Below, piece after piece: positions 1 through 11,986 of a stretch of 64,000 nt of DNA. A program made the position numbers and the translations under genes. A model generated the notes under the pieces. That model made no database searches. It was not told the origin of the DNA and saw only the letters and a list, made by a program, of their open reading frames with translations. This stretch comes from Saccharum officinarum (taxonomy: Eukaryota; Streptophyta; Magnoliopsida; Poales; Poaceae). Location: contig CM036197.1 in NCBI GenBank assembly GCA_020631735.1, positions 44,005,880 to 44,069,879 on the forward strand, read 5' to 3'. Positions within the stretch are counted from its first letter, which is position 1; each line of letters begins with the position of its first letter.

Positions 1-2130
1 ACTGGACAGCCTAGAAAGCAGGAAATCAAAGGTAACCATGCCTACCTCCACAGCCCAGTTAACAACCCTTCCCTTATAGAAAGATTTTTTTTCCCATCAC
101 TATCTTTCATCATAAAGGCCTCAACTTTGATCTCTAACGAAAACATCCTAGCACAAAATAAAGGATAACGAGCTATCACCAGAGTGGCGGACCCAGCTGG
201 AAATTACAGGTAGGGCGAACCATTAGACACATACGCCAAAATTAACCTATGTTTCGCGAAACTACAAATTTATACCATATTTTTATCAATTAACAATTAT
301 ATATAAATGGCGATTTGGTAAATAAATAGTACATACAAAAATAAAAAAATGGTTAATCTTGTTAAAAAACACATAAGAATTTTTTATTCTATTGCCCATA
401 TAATTTATCGTACGTCAAATGATCCAAACACAAAATGATAGACAACCTGTAATCCTCACAATGTTCAGATATAGTAATTGCACATTGTGTTCATTTTCTG
501 TACTCATTTTCTACGATAACTCAACAATAAATGTACTATTGAAGTACTACTTGTATTGGACAAATCAAATTTGCAGCAGGCAATAAACTGTGTTCTCGTA
601 CAGCTTCTTTGCAACTGTCAAAGTGGACGAAATCTGTTCCGTGACTGTCTGCAGCTGGTGTGGAATTTGACATTGACATGTGCATGGCTCTCGGCCTCTT
701 GGGCTATAAACTATTGGGCCACACACAATGCATTCAGGTCCATTTTAGACGGTCCAACAAGTACCCCTTTGGCATCGTCTCCCTCCTCTATGCACGAACA
801 GAACGCCGCCGCTGGCTCTCGACAGAAAACTTGCCGGTGAGGAAGTTCTTCAACCTCAGCGCTCAGGCAGTCTAGGGGATGAAGGCTCCCGCCGAAAGGG
901 AGGTAGGGCGGCATATACCACATAATCGTCCTAATGCAACGAGCTAGCAGCAGCCATCCACGGAGCTACCGTGCGTCATACCTGGAGCCGTCGGCGAGTA
1001 CTGGCGACGCCGCCATTGGCGTAGCTGGGACGTCGCCGGTCTTCATGGCCACGGCAACTCTACTGGACTGCTGCCGCAGTGATGTCGTTCTTCATGGTCG
1101 AGCTCGCCTGCCACCGCCAGTCGCCTCGACGTCGCCCCGCGCGCTACCTGGCACCACGCCGCTCGAGTTCGAGGATGCCCCGTCGCCCCGCCCCACCTCT
1201 GACCAAGTGCGACGTCGCCTAGCCGCCGCCAATCGCCCCGCTGACACGAGTGAAGGAGCCTCCGCTCGATTTCTAGGGTTAGGGATTTGGGGAAGGGAGT
1301 GGGGAACGAAGGACGCGTCGGGGCTGAAGGACGCGACGAAGGACGACGAGTCGAGCCGTGTGGGTCGGGGCTTATCCTTCCGCAGGAGGGGTAAAATTGT
1401 CCATACCGAAATACAACACCATCTTGTATGCCTGACAGTGGGTCCACGACGTCGTCGGGCGCAGATAGTGGTGTATCTCAAAATCCCATGAAATTGCAAT
1501 GGTGCTGGCGTAGTTACTCGAATAGCAATGGCGTGCTTCAAAAACATGAAATTTGCAGTGGTGTGTATCCAATAAACCCCTTGAAAATTAGAGAAGAAAT
1601 GTCTTCGCGCCTAACGCAGGCCTGAGCAGCGCCGTGCTAATGCTCTTGAGCCATGACATCATGACGGTGTCATGATGACGTCATAGACGCTCCTTTTCCC
1701 TTTGAAAATTAGAGATGAAATGTCTTCAAATACAAGTACATGTATCTCATCTAGCAGCTATACCATTTTTGCCCTCTAACAAAATGACCTATCTACCCTT
1801 ATTTGAAAATAAATAAAAATAGATATTATCCCACGTATTTTGGTACTGGTTCCACCCAATTTGATACTATCCCCACTTATTTAGCACCTTTAGGTACTTT
1901 CAGTTGAGTACCTTCTATTTTTCTACCATCCGATCTCGCTCAATGGATGATCAATGTTTTTTCAACTACCGTAAAATTTCTCAAATTTCTCATATCTCAT
2001 TACGTTGAGCGTTTCCAATGGAAAATGTGTCCATAGCTTATTTTGCGCACTTTCCAACACTCATATATGTCCGATGAAGAATTGAGTGCTACATACATAC
2101 TGCCCTGGTACTTGAGCTCGGGCATCCATA
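1..2130. other. Intergenic stretch with no supported gene
   Basis: No reading frame here resembles a known protein. Bases 1-900 are AT-rich. A GC-rich island at about 930-1450 has overlapping open frames on both strands, as expected from composition alone. At 1480-1580 there are repeated CAATGG/CATGAAAT phrases typical of transposon flanks. A 26-bp sequence (TTGAAAATTAGAGA...ATGTCTTC) occurs twice, at 1581-1606 and 1702-1727, flanking a small hairpin. The region is downstream of the reductase gene and may contain its 3' UTR just below 2131, but I see no decisive polyadenylation site. Confidence 0.5.
1657..1677. repeat. 9-bp perfect hairpin overlapping a TGACGTCA palindrome
   Basis: CATCATGAC, a 3-base loop GGT, then GTCATGATG form a perfect stem. 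The palindrome TGACGTCA, the classic bZIP core, lies at 1676-1683. It sits between the two copies of the 26-bp direct repeat. A role as a transcription-factor site is inference only. Confidence 0.45.
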
Positions 2131-4012
2131 TCAGTAGGGCAGAATTCCTAATGCCTTGCCGTACTCGACCACGTTGTCGTATATCTCATCCAGGGTGTTG
2201 TGCCTGTACTGAAATCCTTCCCGGACCAGCTTCTCCGACGACATGATCACTCTCGGCCTCTCCAGGAGCTGCTCATCGTCGTCGCTGCATGCAAATAAAG
2301 TGTCAGAAATCAGATCTGCAAACATCTTTAACATTTCCACTGCGCAGAAGTGAGGCTGGCCGTTGCTTACAAATTTGTCTTCACGCCGTACTGCGGGTAC
2401 TTGTGTGCCAGGAAACGCGCGAGCTCGACGACGGTCGTGTTGAGACTGCAGCAGATGTACCTCCCGTAGGCTGCCGCTGCCTCTGCCAGGAACAGCTCGG
2501 CGCGGCAGAGGTCGTCGGTGTGGACCAGCGGCAGTGCGCCGGAGGTCGTCTCGATGCCTCTGAGCACGGCGAGCCCGGCCTCGTCGCCTGAAGATCACGC
2601 AATCGATCGATCACGTTCACACGAGCTCGATTGTTTTTCTTTTTTTTAACAGAGCGGAGAATCCAGTCGGTTGACGCCTGCAGCTGGATCTCTGACTACT
2701 GACTCACCTGACAGCATGGAGAGGCTGTCGATGATGCTCGTGCGGACCTTGGGTGCCGGCGCGGCACCGACGGTGATGACGGGGCAGACGGTGACGAGGC
2801 TGATGCCGTGCTCCGCTGCGAACCTGCTCGCTTCGTTCTCCAGCAGCACCTTGGACACGCAGTATCCCTGCAAGCAAGCAATCCAGGTCACCATCAAACT
2901 GATACTGTCCTCCTATCCGTGGTCGACCGATGAAAGAGCGTCCCATGGAGAATGGGTGCAAATCGGACGGCGGACCCAGGTTGGCGGCTTGTTGGCTCTG
3001 AGGTACTCGACGTCGGACCAGGACGCCTCGTCCAGCACGTGTCCGTCGCCTTGCAGGTCCGGCCTGATGTAGACTCCGGCCACCGACGAGGTCAGGATCA
3101 CGCGCCGCACCGTCCCGGCCTTCACGCACGACCTCATCGCGTTCAGCGTTCCTCGGACAGACGGCTCGATCTGCTCTTTCTGCGATCGTGCATAGGCAAG
3201 CAAGTTGAAAAACAGTTCTTTTTTCTCTGAAACCACCCAACTAAACAAGGGATGTTGCCGTAGGATAGAGTCAGAGTGAGAGTGAGTGACGGTTATGTGA
3301 CAACGACGACGACCCGTGGTGTGGTGAGTGGTGACGATGTTTGCGCACCTCTGGATCCTGTGCCCAGAGGTTCACCGGGGCGGCGACGAGGAAGGCGTAA
3401 TCGCAGCCGGCGACGGCGGCGTCGAAGCTGCCTTCTTCGTCCATGTCAGCGCGGAGGACCGTCAACGGTCCAAGCTCCTGCAAGCCCTTGAGGTGGGAGT
3501 TCTTCTCCATGTCATCTGGGGTTTCAGAAACCAATCATTGTCGATTCTCGGCATGGGTGGGTGGGATTCACAAATCACAATCACATCACAACCACCATCT
3601 ATCCGCAACATCAACAGGAAAAGCATATATATGTGCGCCTAGCTCAAATAAAAAGCATATATAGTCTAGGATTGCTTGCTTGCTGTTGAACTTGTCATCA
3701 AATCAGAATTATGTGAGAAAATAAAATCGTTGAAATTCTTGTGATATTTTTATGCAATCCGAAGCTCTAAAGATGCCGTTTATTTGCAGCGCAGCTGCAA
3801 CCCCGCCACCCCGGAATAGCAACAACCACGAAACACTGAACCGAGAAGAGGGCCGGGAGAAGGAGAACCGAACCGGGGTTCCTGACCGTCGTCTTCACGG
3901 CGTAGCCCTCCTCCAGCAGCACCTTGATGAGCGCGGAGCCGATGTACCCGTTCCCTCCTGTCACGCACGCCGTCTTCTTCTTCTTCTTCATGTCGCCTGC
4001 GGACGACGACAT
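2131..4012 (-). CDS. Anthocyanidin-reductase-like NADPH-dependent reductase (six exons)
   Basis: Short-chain (extended SDR) reductase of the anthocyanidin reductase/dihydroflavonol reductase family. These cytosolic enzymes reduce flavonoid intermediates with NADPH on the way to proanthocyanidins. Exons inferred from GT/AG junctions and phase: 4012-3874, 3515-3349, 3179-2976, 2867-2708, 2587-2371 and 2284-2131. They join in frame to 346 codons plus stop, close to the usual length of about 340. Visible motifs are a Rossmann nucleotide-binding loop TGGNGYIG (residues 18-25), LTSS (131-134) and the catalytic YCVSK (Y172, K176). The C-terminal part ([20 protein letters not shown]) fits anthocyanidin reductase better than dihydroflavonol reductase. 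I chose the ATG at 4012 because it leaves a family-length N-terminus; an in-frame ATG at 4030 adds six residues. A run of five lysines precedes the Rossmann fold. All introns are short (86-358 bp). The gene looks intact. Substrate specificity cannot be read from the sequence. Confidence 0.9.
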
Positions 4013-7000
4013 CGCCGGCCACCAACGCAACGCACCCTCGTCGTCGAGTTGTCGATGCTGATTGCCGGTGACTGTCGGACAGTTCAGCAGCCTGATGATC
4101 GATGAAATTAGTTTCCAGGGAATAGATAGCTAGTAGTTTGGGGCGAGATTTGGGAGGACGTTTAAGTGGTAACTTTGATCTGCCTGATCGACTCGGTGTT
4201 CGGTGAAAAGACTGGCGGTGACCTCAGCTCGTCAGCTATTGGACACCAGATAGACACACTGCTACTAAATAAAACGAGATAATGGAGCGGGCACTTTGGA
4301 TCGACCGGTCGAACCTATCTCGCACGTCATCGACTTTGATTAGTTGTCATGATGCACAAATTAGTCAAACTTGTGTCCTGCACGGGTTCCAAAAAGATTA
4401 TGATAGAGCAACTCCCAGAGAACTGCTATTTCTGCTGCACTCCATCTGTCCTTAAATAACTGTCGCCGTTGGTGTGCATGCTACAAGTTTGAATTGATTC
4501 GTAGAAAATACGTACAATATTTGTATCTCTAAATAAATTTATTAAAAAGCTAGAATCAAAGATCTTTCCAATGATACTATTCATGTACCATAAATATTAA
4601 TATTTTTTAATATATATTTAGTCAAAATTGTTTCTCGAAAAGTGAAAACGACCTATATCCAGTGACAGAGAGATAGGGTCTAACATAATTAGGTTCCAAC
4701 AGGTAAATTAGTCAGCCATCCATCCCGTCCTTTCCAATCACGAAGGTCTGTTCGGTCCGATTAGAAGTCTCGGCACAAGACACAGGCTTCAGCCTATTCG
4801 ACGTGCATTCAGCCCATTTATCGTTCGAAGGCCTTGCTTCTGGTTTTCATCCGAAGGTCAAGGGCTCCAATAGTCCAATCTCGATATGTCTATGAAGGTT
4901 TCAATCCTTGCCAATAATGTCTTCGGGCGAAGTGAACCTCCACCACTGGCCACCGCTACGAAACTCTGCTGCTACATTTTGGACTTCCAGCACGCAACCG
5001 TTATACTCGAGAATCCTCCAAGCACACAACATCTTCAGCCCTTTGGAAAGTTGAGGACAGCATTTCAAGCACATAGCATCTTCGCTGCCAAGTTTCAGAA
5101 AGGAAGCGAAGGACCGGTGGGCCGGTGGCTCGCATCAGTTTCCAACATCAATAAGGTCGAGCAGGCTGAATCATTTGTTTCGCTCATGAAAGCCAGATAA
5201 GTAGCGCGAAACATGGTCTAATTTCTCTGTTGCTCCACACGTTTAAAGAACTATATATCGTATACATTTTATATGCATGCGTATATGTTGTCTATGCATT
5301 CGGTCTTTGCCGGAGGATCCAAAAGCAGTCCATGCTAATTTTTCATCTATTGATTGATGGGCTGAAGAAGCCTGAAGTCATCAAATGATAGTGGTCTGCC
5401 ATTCATTGAGCTCCGAAGATAAATAGATAATGGACCTGCTTCCAATCTACCTTTTGCCGAAAGCACATGGATTGGTTTCTTTGCTCTCCCAAATCCTAGA
5501 ATATCTAGTTTTCTCAAGTAAAACAGCTTCGGAACGTTTATGATAACATTTGATTATTTTAAATGTGTTGAAACTGTCCTCTTGCAGAAACGTAACCAAT
5601 ACATGTGAGTATTTTTCACCATCTTATAATGCCTAATGATTTGTGTTCTTGTGATTCATTTTGTCACAATCTTAAGATAACCTTCGCCTCTTGAGGCAAA
5701 TTTCAATTATTGACTTTCACAAAACACTAGTCAAAAGTTGTTGCAACCTTGGCTACTCCAAAAGCATGGCCTAAGTGGCTATACATGCTTCGTCTTATCT
5801 GGATAAACCCCAAAGGCACATCCATCTCATATATTAAATCTTTTTGTTACTAACATGCAGGTTACCACCACTACGAGTATCTCTTGCCCTCCCAAGATGA
5901 CCATCCCATAGATGTCTTGTTGTATGCAGGTTTTCACCTTCTCAAGACATATTGGTTTTCATCAATCAGTGGTTTTCATCAGTCAGGATTCTCATAAACG
6001 GTTTTCATCAGTCAGGATTCTCATAAACATTCGGTCTTCGCCAGATATTTTCTAACAACTCTCGAGTTTGTATCACTCAATGGTCTTCATTGGACAATTG
6101 GTCTTCCTAGATATATATCTAATGACATTCGGATTTCCTAAATATTAACCGATTGGGATTCATCAAGAGCTAAGTTATTCAAAATCGTCAATATCTATCA
6201 GTCATTGCTCTTTAGTACAGTCGTCACCAGTGATCTTCACCAACCATCAAACTTCATCAACTATTGACCTTAGGCAGCCACCAAACCTATCAAACCTCTA
6301 ACACTAACACTTTACCTCTTTTTGCAGGATGCATCGTTTAACAATTCCAAGCTCTTATAATATGCAATTGCCTATGTAGGTTCTCAAATTCAAGCTAACC
6401 TTCACATGAAACTATTTTTTACAGACACTACTACAAGTCACATTTATACCTATGTAGGATCTCGAATGGCAGCCTCCGCTAGCCATCTGAAGCTATTAAC
6501 CCTCTCATTTGACAGCATTATTCTCTGCATCAAGGATTTACCTATTGACAAGCACAACTATCATTTTCGCAGGTTACATGATATTTTAACCCTTTTAATA
6601 TCCTTGTGCTTTACTTTGCATAGCCTAGGCCAAAATGAAGTGGGCTAAGGCTCCAAAAAACCTAGAAAAATCCCAAAAATATACGACCACCAAGACTTAA
6701 CAAAAACCTAGAAAAGCCCTGAAAATACATGGGCACCAAGACTTAACAAAGATAGAGAAGTCCTGAAACTACACAGGCACCAGGAAGCGAAGCCAAAACC
6801 TTCGCACTACCCTCACATATGACTTCATTATATGAAATGATGCCTGTCTAGTGCTAATCATTTTCTGTACAAGTAGAAAGCCAATGTTTCTCTGGGTATC
6901 AAAAAACTTGCTAGCAAATTGTGTATTCAACGAAACAATATCGCTCAACCTAAGTCTCTGGAAAACGAACCTTCTCAGCTCGGGCGCATTTTCACATGAC

Positions 7001-7024
7001 TTCTCCATCCTTCGGCAAGAGAAA
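4013..7024. other. Upstream and intergenic DNA with no supported gene
   Basis: Bases just above 4012 should hold the promoter and 5' UTR of the reductase on the minus strand. A weak TATTTAG reads on the minus strand near 4268, but I would not call it a TATA box. From about 4740 to 6400 the DNA has many GGTCTTCGCC and GGTTTTCATCAGTCAGGATTC phrases, typical of decayed LTR-element DNA. Open frames are short and unlike known proteins. Confidence 0.5.
5954..6028. repeat. 29-bp tandem duplication with a partial third copy
   Basis: Two identical 29-bp units (GGTTTTCATCAGTCAGGATT plus nine bases) lie head to tail at 5971-5999 and 6000-6028. A 17-base degenerate copy of the unit start precedes them at 5954-5970. 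Identity between the two full units suggests a recent slippage duplication. Confidence 0.85.
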
Positions 7025-7440
7025 CTTCGCCAACATCTTTGGCATCTACATCAATGCCGCCTTTGCCAACACTTCGGCATGAGGGGCTTTGCCATAATCT
7101 TCGACATCTACATCAACATCACCTTCGCCAACACTTTGGCGCGAGGGGCTTCGCTGACATCTTCATAATCTAAACCAACATCACCCTCGGCAACAATTTG
7201 ACCTAGGATCTTTGCCATCATCCTCGGTGACTACAATGACTCATATCCGCCAACATTTCGGTGAGTCTTCAATGTGCACATCAACATCGCCTCCAATGAC
7301 ACTTTGTTAGGTGGGCTTCACCATCACCTTCAGCGACTACAATGACTCGCCTCTGCCAACGCTTCAGTGGGAGGGGCTTCACCATCATCTTCAGCCACTA
7401 CAACGGCTCGAGATCCTCGTCGACACCTTCGGCATCAACG
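7025..7440. repeat. Minisatellite of about 62-bp imperfect units
   Basis: Seven consecutive units each begin CTTC/CTTTGCC-like and mostly end in GAGGGG or a variant. They start at 7025, 7087, 7149, 7210, 7267, 7316 and 7377, with lengths 62, 62, 61, 57, 49, 61 and about 64. Each contains variants of CATCTACATCAACATCACC followed by GCCAACACTTCGG. Such arrays occur in noncoding parts of grass Gypsy elements, but I cannot name the family. Confidence 0.75.
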
Positions 7441-8135
7441 CCAACAATGATTTGCCTTCATCACCAAGCTTGGTTCTAGGGGCTTCATCAATACCATCCA
7501 CATCAAGATCTACTTCACCTTCATCCAACACTTCAACTTTAGGGGTTTAATGATAACTTTGGCTTGGGCATCTACTTCCACTACTTTGTCTACTACATCT
7601 ACTCTGACTACATCAAGCACGATAGAAGAGTTGGTCACGAGCTCCAACCAAGAGAGGCTAGGAGAGCATACTAGAGGACCAATCGCCCTAGGAGTTGAGG
7701 TTTTTGCCTGGCACTCGTGTGAGAAGACTCGATGGAATACGACAACCTTTGCTCATGACTACTTCGTCTACACATCTACTACTTCAACAATGTCAACTAT
7801 AACTGTTCTTCGAGAACTAGCATGTCACCAAGTGAAGCCTTCAGCGAGAAGGTCCTTGTAGGAAGGACAATTTTGACAAACAAAATTGTCCAAGAGAAGC
7901 TGATCCCAAATTTCTGGAAACATAGGCTAGGTTGGTGACGAGACTCAAACATACAAATATGCTAAGTCCTGGGGTGAGAGTTTCCCGACCAAAGGACCCC
8001 TTGACCGATCCCTCTAAGATCGCTCGGGGCTCAAGGGTTATACCTCTCAGGAACGCTCGCACACACCTTCTACCTCTAGTCTGAGCCAAGGGCCAGGCTA
8101 GAACCCAGCGCCTTGAGCATCCAAGGCTCGGGGGC
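7441..8135. other. Probable remnant of an LTR-element 3' internal region
   Basis: No gene is visible. The stretch ends in a purine-rich GGCTCGGGGGCTCC at about 8120-8135. This resembles the polypurine tract that precedes the 3' LTR in many grass Gypsy elements. Reading frames on both strands look like by-products of composition. Confidence 0.35.
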
Positions 8136-8938
8136 TCCTTGACACCGCCCCAAAAAAACAGGCATTGCACTGTCACCCACTCCTCCGACAAAGTCACGCA
8201 CACGGCGTGACACAAAGGGACAAATTCCTCCACCGGCTCTAGGGGCTCAGGGGATCCTAGGCCCATTCGTTAGCCCCTCAAGCCGGGCGCCTTCGCCACC
8301 AAGGAAGCCTCCAGAAGACACACTTGGTGGAGGCCGGTCCAAGCCAACAACTCATGACAGTCAGAGCATCAAAATACAGTAGCCGGATGACACCCAAGGC
8401 TCCTTCGACTCCACGACAACGCTGAGGTCCATCCACGCCACAACAGCACCCTTCTGGACTTCAGCGCATGTAGACTATAGACTAAACCCCCCCAAACCAC
8501 CTTGTACCCGACCTACCTCGGTTTATAAGGGGAGGTCAGATCCTATAGAGGGAGAGGACGAAAACCAGAGGAAACAGAGTCCTCCGGGACAACTCCGAGC
8601 TCTGCTCCGAGAGCAGGGCAACCCAGAGAGGAGCACCGAGAGCTCCTCCCCATCGTCTTCTTCTCTATTGCTGGGGAATCAACCTCACCACCGATGAGGC
8701 AAGGATAGCACCAAGCGAGTACCCTTCAAAATCTCTTACACACTCTTATTGCAACCCTCAGTTTGGGTGCTCTCGAGTATAATGAACTAAAATTGCTAGA
8801 TGTAGGGCCATGATAGCCCGAACCAGGATACATCGTTGTATCTTCCCTATGTTCCTGAGTCCACCTGAGCCACCAGAGACCCACACTCAGTGACACCCAA
8901 TGAACAACGATGCTTGTCGCGGTTTCAACCCCACGACA
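8136..8938 (+). mobile_element. LTR-like fragment of a Gypsy-type retrotransposon
   Basis: A purine tract is followed by TGACACC near 8138. The stretch has a TATA-like GTTTATAAGG at 8521, a GA-rich leader and a pyrimidine-rich 3' part ending in CCCCACGACA at 8938, the end expected of this LTR type. The next bases begin GTTGG, as a primer-binding site would, but then diverge. It may be a solo LTR or an element cut at its primer-binding site. Boundaries are approximate and no target-site duplication was identified. Confidence 0.45.
8521..8528 (+). promoter_or_regulatory. TATA-like box in LTR fragment
   Basis: GTTTATAAGG lies in the middle of the LTR-like fragment, followed about 40-60 bases later by the purine-rich leader. 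This is the usual place for an LTR promoter. Activity is not shown. Confidence 0.4.
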
Positions 8939-10176
8939 GTTGGGTTGCAAAATTGGCTACACTAGGTTTGGTAAATTTTTCAAAATATAGAATAAACTTC
9001 ACCATCGCGTTCCTCTTGTTGATATGGTCAAAAACATATATGGAACGTCCAATTTGGAGTCTGAATGGAGAAATTACGCTCTCGAGAAGGTTCTCACATG
9101 AAAAGTCCCAACATATTTCAAAACTTTTGGTGGACTGATGTACCCAAGAAACCCTATTGTGTTCCAAGGTTCCTCCACATCAGAATTTCTAACATATGTC
9201 GAAAGTTCCAATGATCAGAACTTCTGATGTCTCCTGTCTGAATCCAATTTTTTGGATTTTGATTCAAACTCATCCGACGAACTTGTGGCAAACATGTAAA
9301 TTACATCTTGGGAATGTGTCCAACTGAGATAAGACCACTCTCCTCTATATATATTGAAGGATCATGGCCGATTGAGGAATCCAACATCCAATCGATCTTT
9401 TCAACATCTATTACTCCTTTTTTCCCTAATCTCTTCCAACCCCCATCTTGGGCGAGAGCTTCGATGGTTTCTTTGCTAGTTTGCCCGGAAACTAGCCGTT
9501 CTTCGTCACGTAAGCACGATTGGTTGTGCTTTGGTGGTTTGCTCTTAAACCTCGCCATTCTTCACCATGAAAGGGTGTTGGTTATCCACTACATTAATTC
9601 TTTGGTTTGTGGTGACCCAGGATATCTAACCCTAGTTGGTGTGTGACCAATCTTTGCATCAACACACTTTTTGGTGACTCCACTGGTGAACGATTGCTTT
9701 AGATCTACTTTGTAGCCGAATCTCTTTGCACTAGCCATGTTCTTGATTAATCTATCTTCTTGTGTTTACCATTACCATTGCATCCGACACAAAAGACTGA
9801 TCGCATCTAGTTTTGACCCCTTGTGATCTTGCTTGCTATTTTGCAACATGTTGCTATTGTAAAATTCAGCAAGGTGGTCAAGTCCTTGATCTTGGAGTAC
9901 CAAGGTGTTGCTTCACAATGTTAATACAATTACCCTGAGGTACAACTTGCAAATACATCATATGATTCTAATTATTGTTTTCCAAGTCATATGAATTATC
10001 ATGTTGGTGTTGCTAGTCATAATGATACTAGATACGTTGCATCTGCTAATGCTTATGTTGTTAATGGTCTTTATCATACACATCATAATTTTGGATCATT
10101 TTCAAAAGCTGATGTCAACAATGAGTTCTTCGAGTTTTAGTGTTAGTAGCAACATACAACTTGCATACCTTATTCA

Positions 10177-10951
10177 TTGGCTGTAAGTTCACAATTTGTG
10201 CTTCCACCACAAGACATGCCGATGAATGAGAGAATTGTCTATGAGAATAATAGCAATTATTCTCAATTATCATATGGTGCACAATATGCTAATAGAATGG
10301 AGGTTCTACCTATAAATCCAACACCATATGCAAATGACAATGTTCATGATTTGGTTTCACATGTTACCGATAACTATAGCCGAATCAATGGAAATCAGCA
10401 CTATATGCAAATGCCCGTGCTCATGATTCGGCCTCACATGTTGCTCCTAATTATAGCCGAATCAATGCCAAATCAGCATGGTATGCAAATCTTAACACTC
10501 ATGATTTGGCTTCATATGCTACTAATAACTCAAGCCCAATCAATGATATCTTAGGGGTTGAGACTTCGTTAGATATGATCTTGAGGATCAAAAGGTAATG
10601 ATAATTGGTCATTTGTTTTATGAGGAGCTTATTGCCAAATCTAGGGAGAAGCCAATCACATCTAAGTCATCGGCTATGGACATAAGAAAGGAAGACTTGT
10701 CAGTTGACACAGTTGGCAAAGAAAGAGTTAATTCAGATATAAGCCAATATTCAATTGACAAAGATGAACAAAACAATATCAATTCCGAATCAATTACATT
10801 AAACAAGTCTAGTTGTAGAAAACATGGGAAACACAAGAAGCTAGACTTGACTTTTCAGGAGCTAAATAGGTGGTGTATCTATCTAGTGATGACTACATGG
10901 GTTCTTCACCACAAAAGAGTGGTGTTCTTTGATACATGGCGACCTGGGTGA
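10177..10951 (+). pseudogene. Broken gag-like reading frame with internal repeats
   Basis: I do not recognise the protein family. The frame open from 10177 is rich in Asn, Tyr, Met and His. It runs into a triplicated segment of about 78 bp (10327-10551) whose first unit is one base shorter than the second, which throws the later units into another frame. A second frame (10598-10951) is lysine- and serine-rich, with KKLDLTFQELNRW near its end. It may be the remnant of a retroelement gag. No zinc knuckle is visible. Confidence 0.3.
10327..10551 (+). repeat. Triplicated 77-78 bp coding-like unit
   Basis: Units start at 10327, 10404 and 10482, each with TATGCAAAT. They share the phrases HDL/SASH..., NYSRIN and NNSSPIN in translation. 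Unit 1 (77 bp) lacks one base relative to unit 2 (78 bp) in the stretch ATCAATGG-AAATCAGC, so the protein repeat is read in two frames. The repeat therefore predates the loss of coding. Confidence 0.7.
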
Positions 10952-11429
10952 TATGCCTCTAGCTGTTGTGTGACCAATCTTTCCATCAACAGACATGTCA
11001 TCAAGTGAAGCTTATGGCGAGAAGGTCTCTGGAGAAAGGTCATCTCATCAGGCGAACCTTCTAATGAAAAGCTCCCTAGTTCGGAGATCTTTGCATCGAG
11101 TGAAGTCAAAAAGCCAAGTCATAGGTGCGACTAAGGGAGCCGAAGCCTAAAGATGAAGATATTAGGAGGGTTGACATCGAGGCACTTGGAGTTAGCAGCT
11201 CAGCACTTGTATAAACTAAAGTCATGTGCATGCTCTCTTCTCCATACCCTTTTTACCCACATGGTTTTTGGGACGGAGTTTTTAGTGAAACATGCACGTG
11301 TAGGTTGCGAAGGGCAATCCTCGTGACCAAGGTTCAAGTTGTATTTGTACCTCTTCTAGTATGAGCATCCACTAGGTCATGTAGTACCGACCATAACCTA
11401 GTAGGTGAGGGGCTACTATTGTTTGAGCC

Positions 11430-11553
11430 CATGAAAAATATGAGCAAGGCCTCCCCCTAGATGAGGCCCAAATAGTGCTAATGTAGTGTCATGTAGAAGT
11501 ATATGGGCCAAGCCTCCCCCTAGATGAGGCCCAAATAGATGCTAGTGTAGTAT
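11430..11553 (+). repeat. 60-64 bp tandem duplication
   Basis: Unit 1 (11430-11489) and unit 2 (11490-11553) share CCTCCCCCTAGATGAGGCCC followed by AAATAG and TGTAGT. They lie upstream of the TATA-like box of the same LTR-like fragment, a place where promoter repeats are common in LTRs. Confidence 0.75.
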
Positions 11554-11602
11554 CATGTAAAATCCAACCTCACCAAGTGATAGCTTGTAAATAACCATTG
11601 AC

Positions 11603-11610
11603 CTATATAA
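11603..11610 (+). promoter_or_regulatory. TATA-like box
   Basis: CCTATATAAGTG lies downstream of the tandem duplication and upstream of a pyrimidine-rich leader. It is consistent with the core promoter of this LTR-like fragment. Confidence 0.4.
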
Positions 11611-11981
11611 GTGCTCAAGGGCATGGTGGCTACGTGACACACTCACTTGAGCTCTCACTTGGACTCTCATTCTCACTTGCTCCTAAACTCTGGCTCCCTT
11701 CTCTCCTCTATACCCAATCTTCTCCTCTCTAACCTATTCAGAACCCCTAGTTCCAATCGTAGGAATAATATTATTTTTAGTTATCTGGTAGTAGAAATCA
11801 ACAAATCAACCTTAGCGCCTTTTTGTCGAATGGAACTACAACAGTGTCCTTTATGTGTTCTTGTCCATGAGCCATGGCCATGGGCATTCACATGTGCCTT
11901 GAATGAATGTGGATACGGATAATGTCATCCACAACCTCCATATTACTACTTACCATCACCGAGGTGGTGATCTGCTGGACC

Positions 11982-11986
11982 AAGGA
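11982..11986. repeat. Target-site duplication AAGGA, left side of element A
   Basis: AAGGA directly precedes the LTR terminus TGTAACAGAACC. The only matching partner in the window is TCCTT at 50176-50180, next to the other LTR. TCCTT is AAGGA on the opposite strand, so the pair forms a normal 5-bp duplication only if the contig 20001-59166 is reversed. Confidence 0.75.

Larger units (their letters stand above)
9301..10990 (+). mobile_element. Decayed non-autonomous LTR-element interior
   Basis: The phrase GTGTGACCAATCTTTGCATC near 9645 recurs as GTGTGACCAATCTTTCCATC near 10967. Just after the first copy comes TTTTGGTGACTCCACTGG, which resembles a primer-binding region. Between them, 9990-10950 is AT-rich, coding-like DNA rich in Asn, Ser, His and Tyr, with no RT or integrase motif. 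This fits a degraded large non-autonomous element, but both ends are uncertain. Confidence 0.35.
11418..11986 (+). mobile_element. LTR-like fragment cut by the element A insertion
   Basis: A purine-rich GGTGAGGGGCTAC precedes the fragment. It contains a tandem repeat, a TATA-like CTATATAAG at 11603 and a CT-rich stretch at 11640-11740, the usual order in an LTR. It ends at the AAGGA duplication where element A begins. Family unknown. Confidence 0.4.

Noticed and set aside
934..1547. Overlapping GC-rich open frames of 134-185 codons on both strands
   Set aside because: Open on both strands because of composition; no motif, no splice logic and no clear start context.
7841..8266. 141-codon minus-strand frame
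   Set aside because: It is antisense to the LTR-like fragment and resembles no protein.
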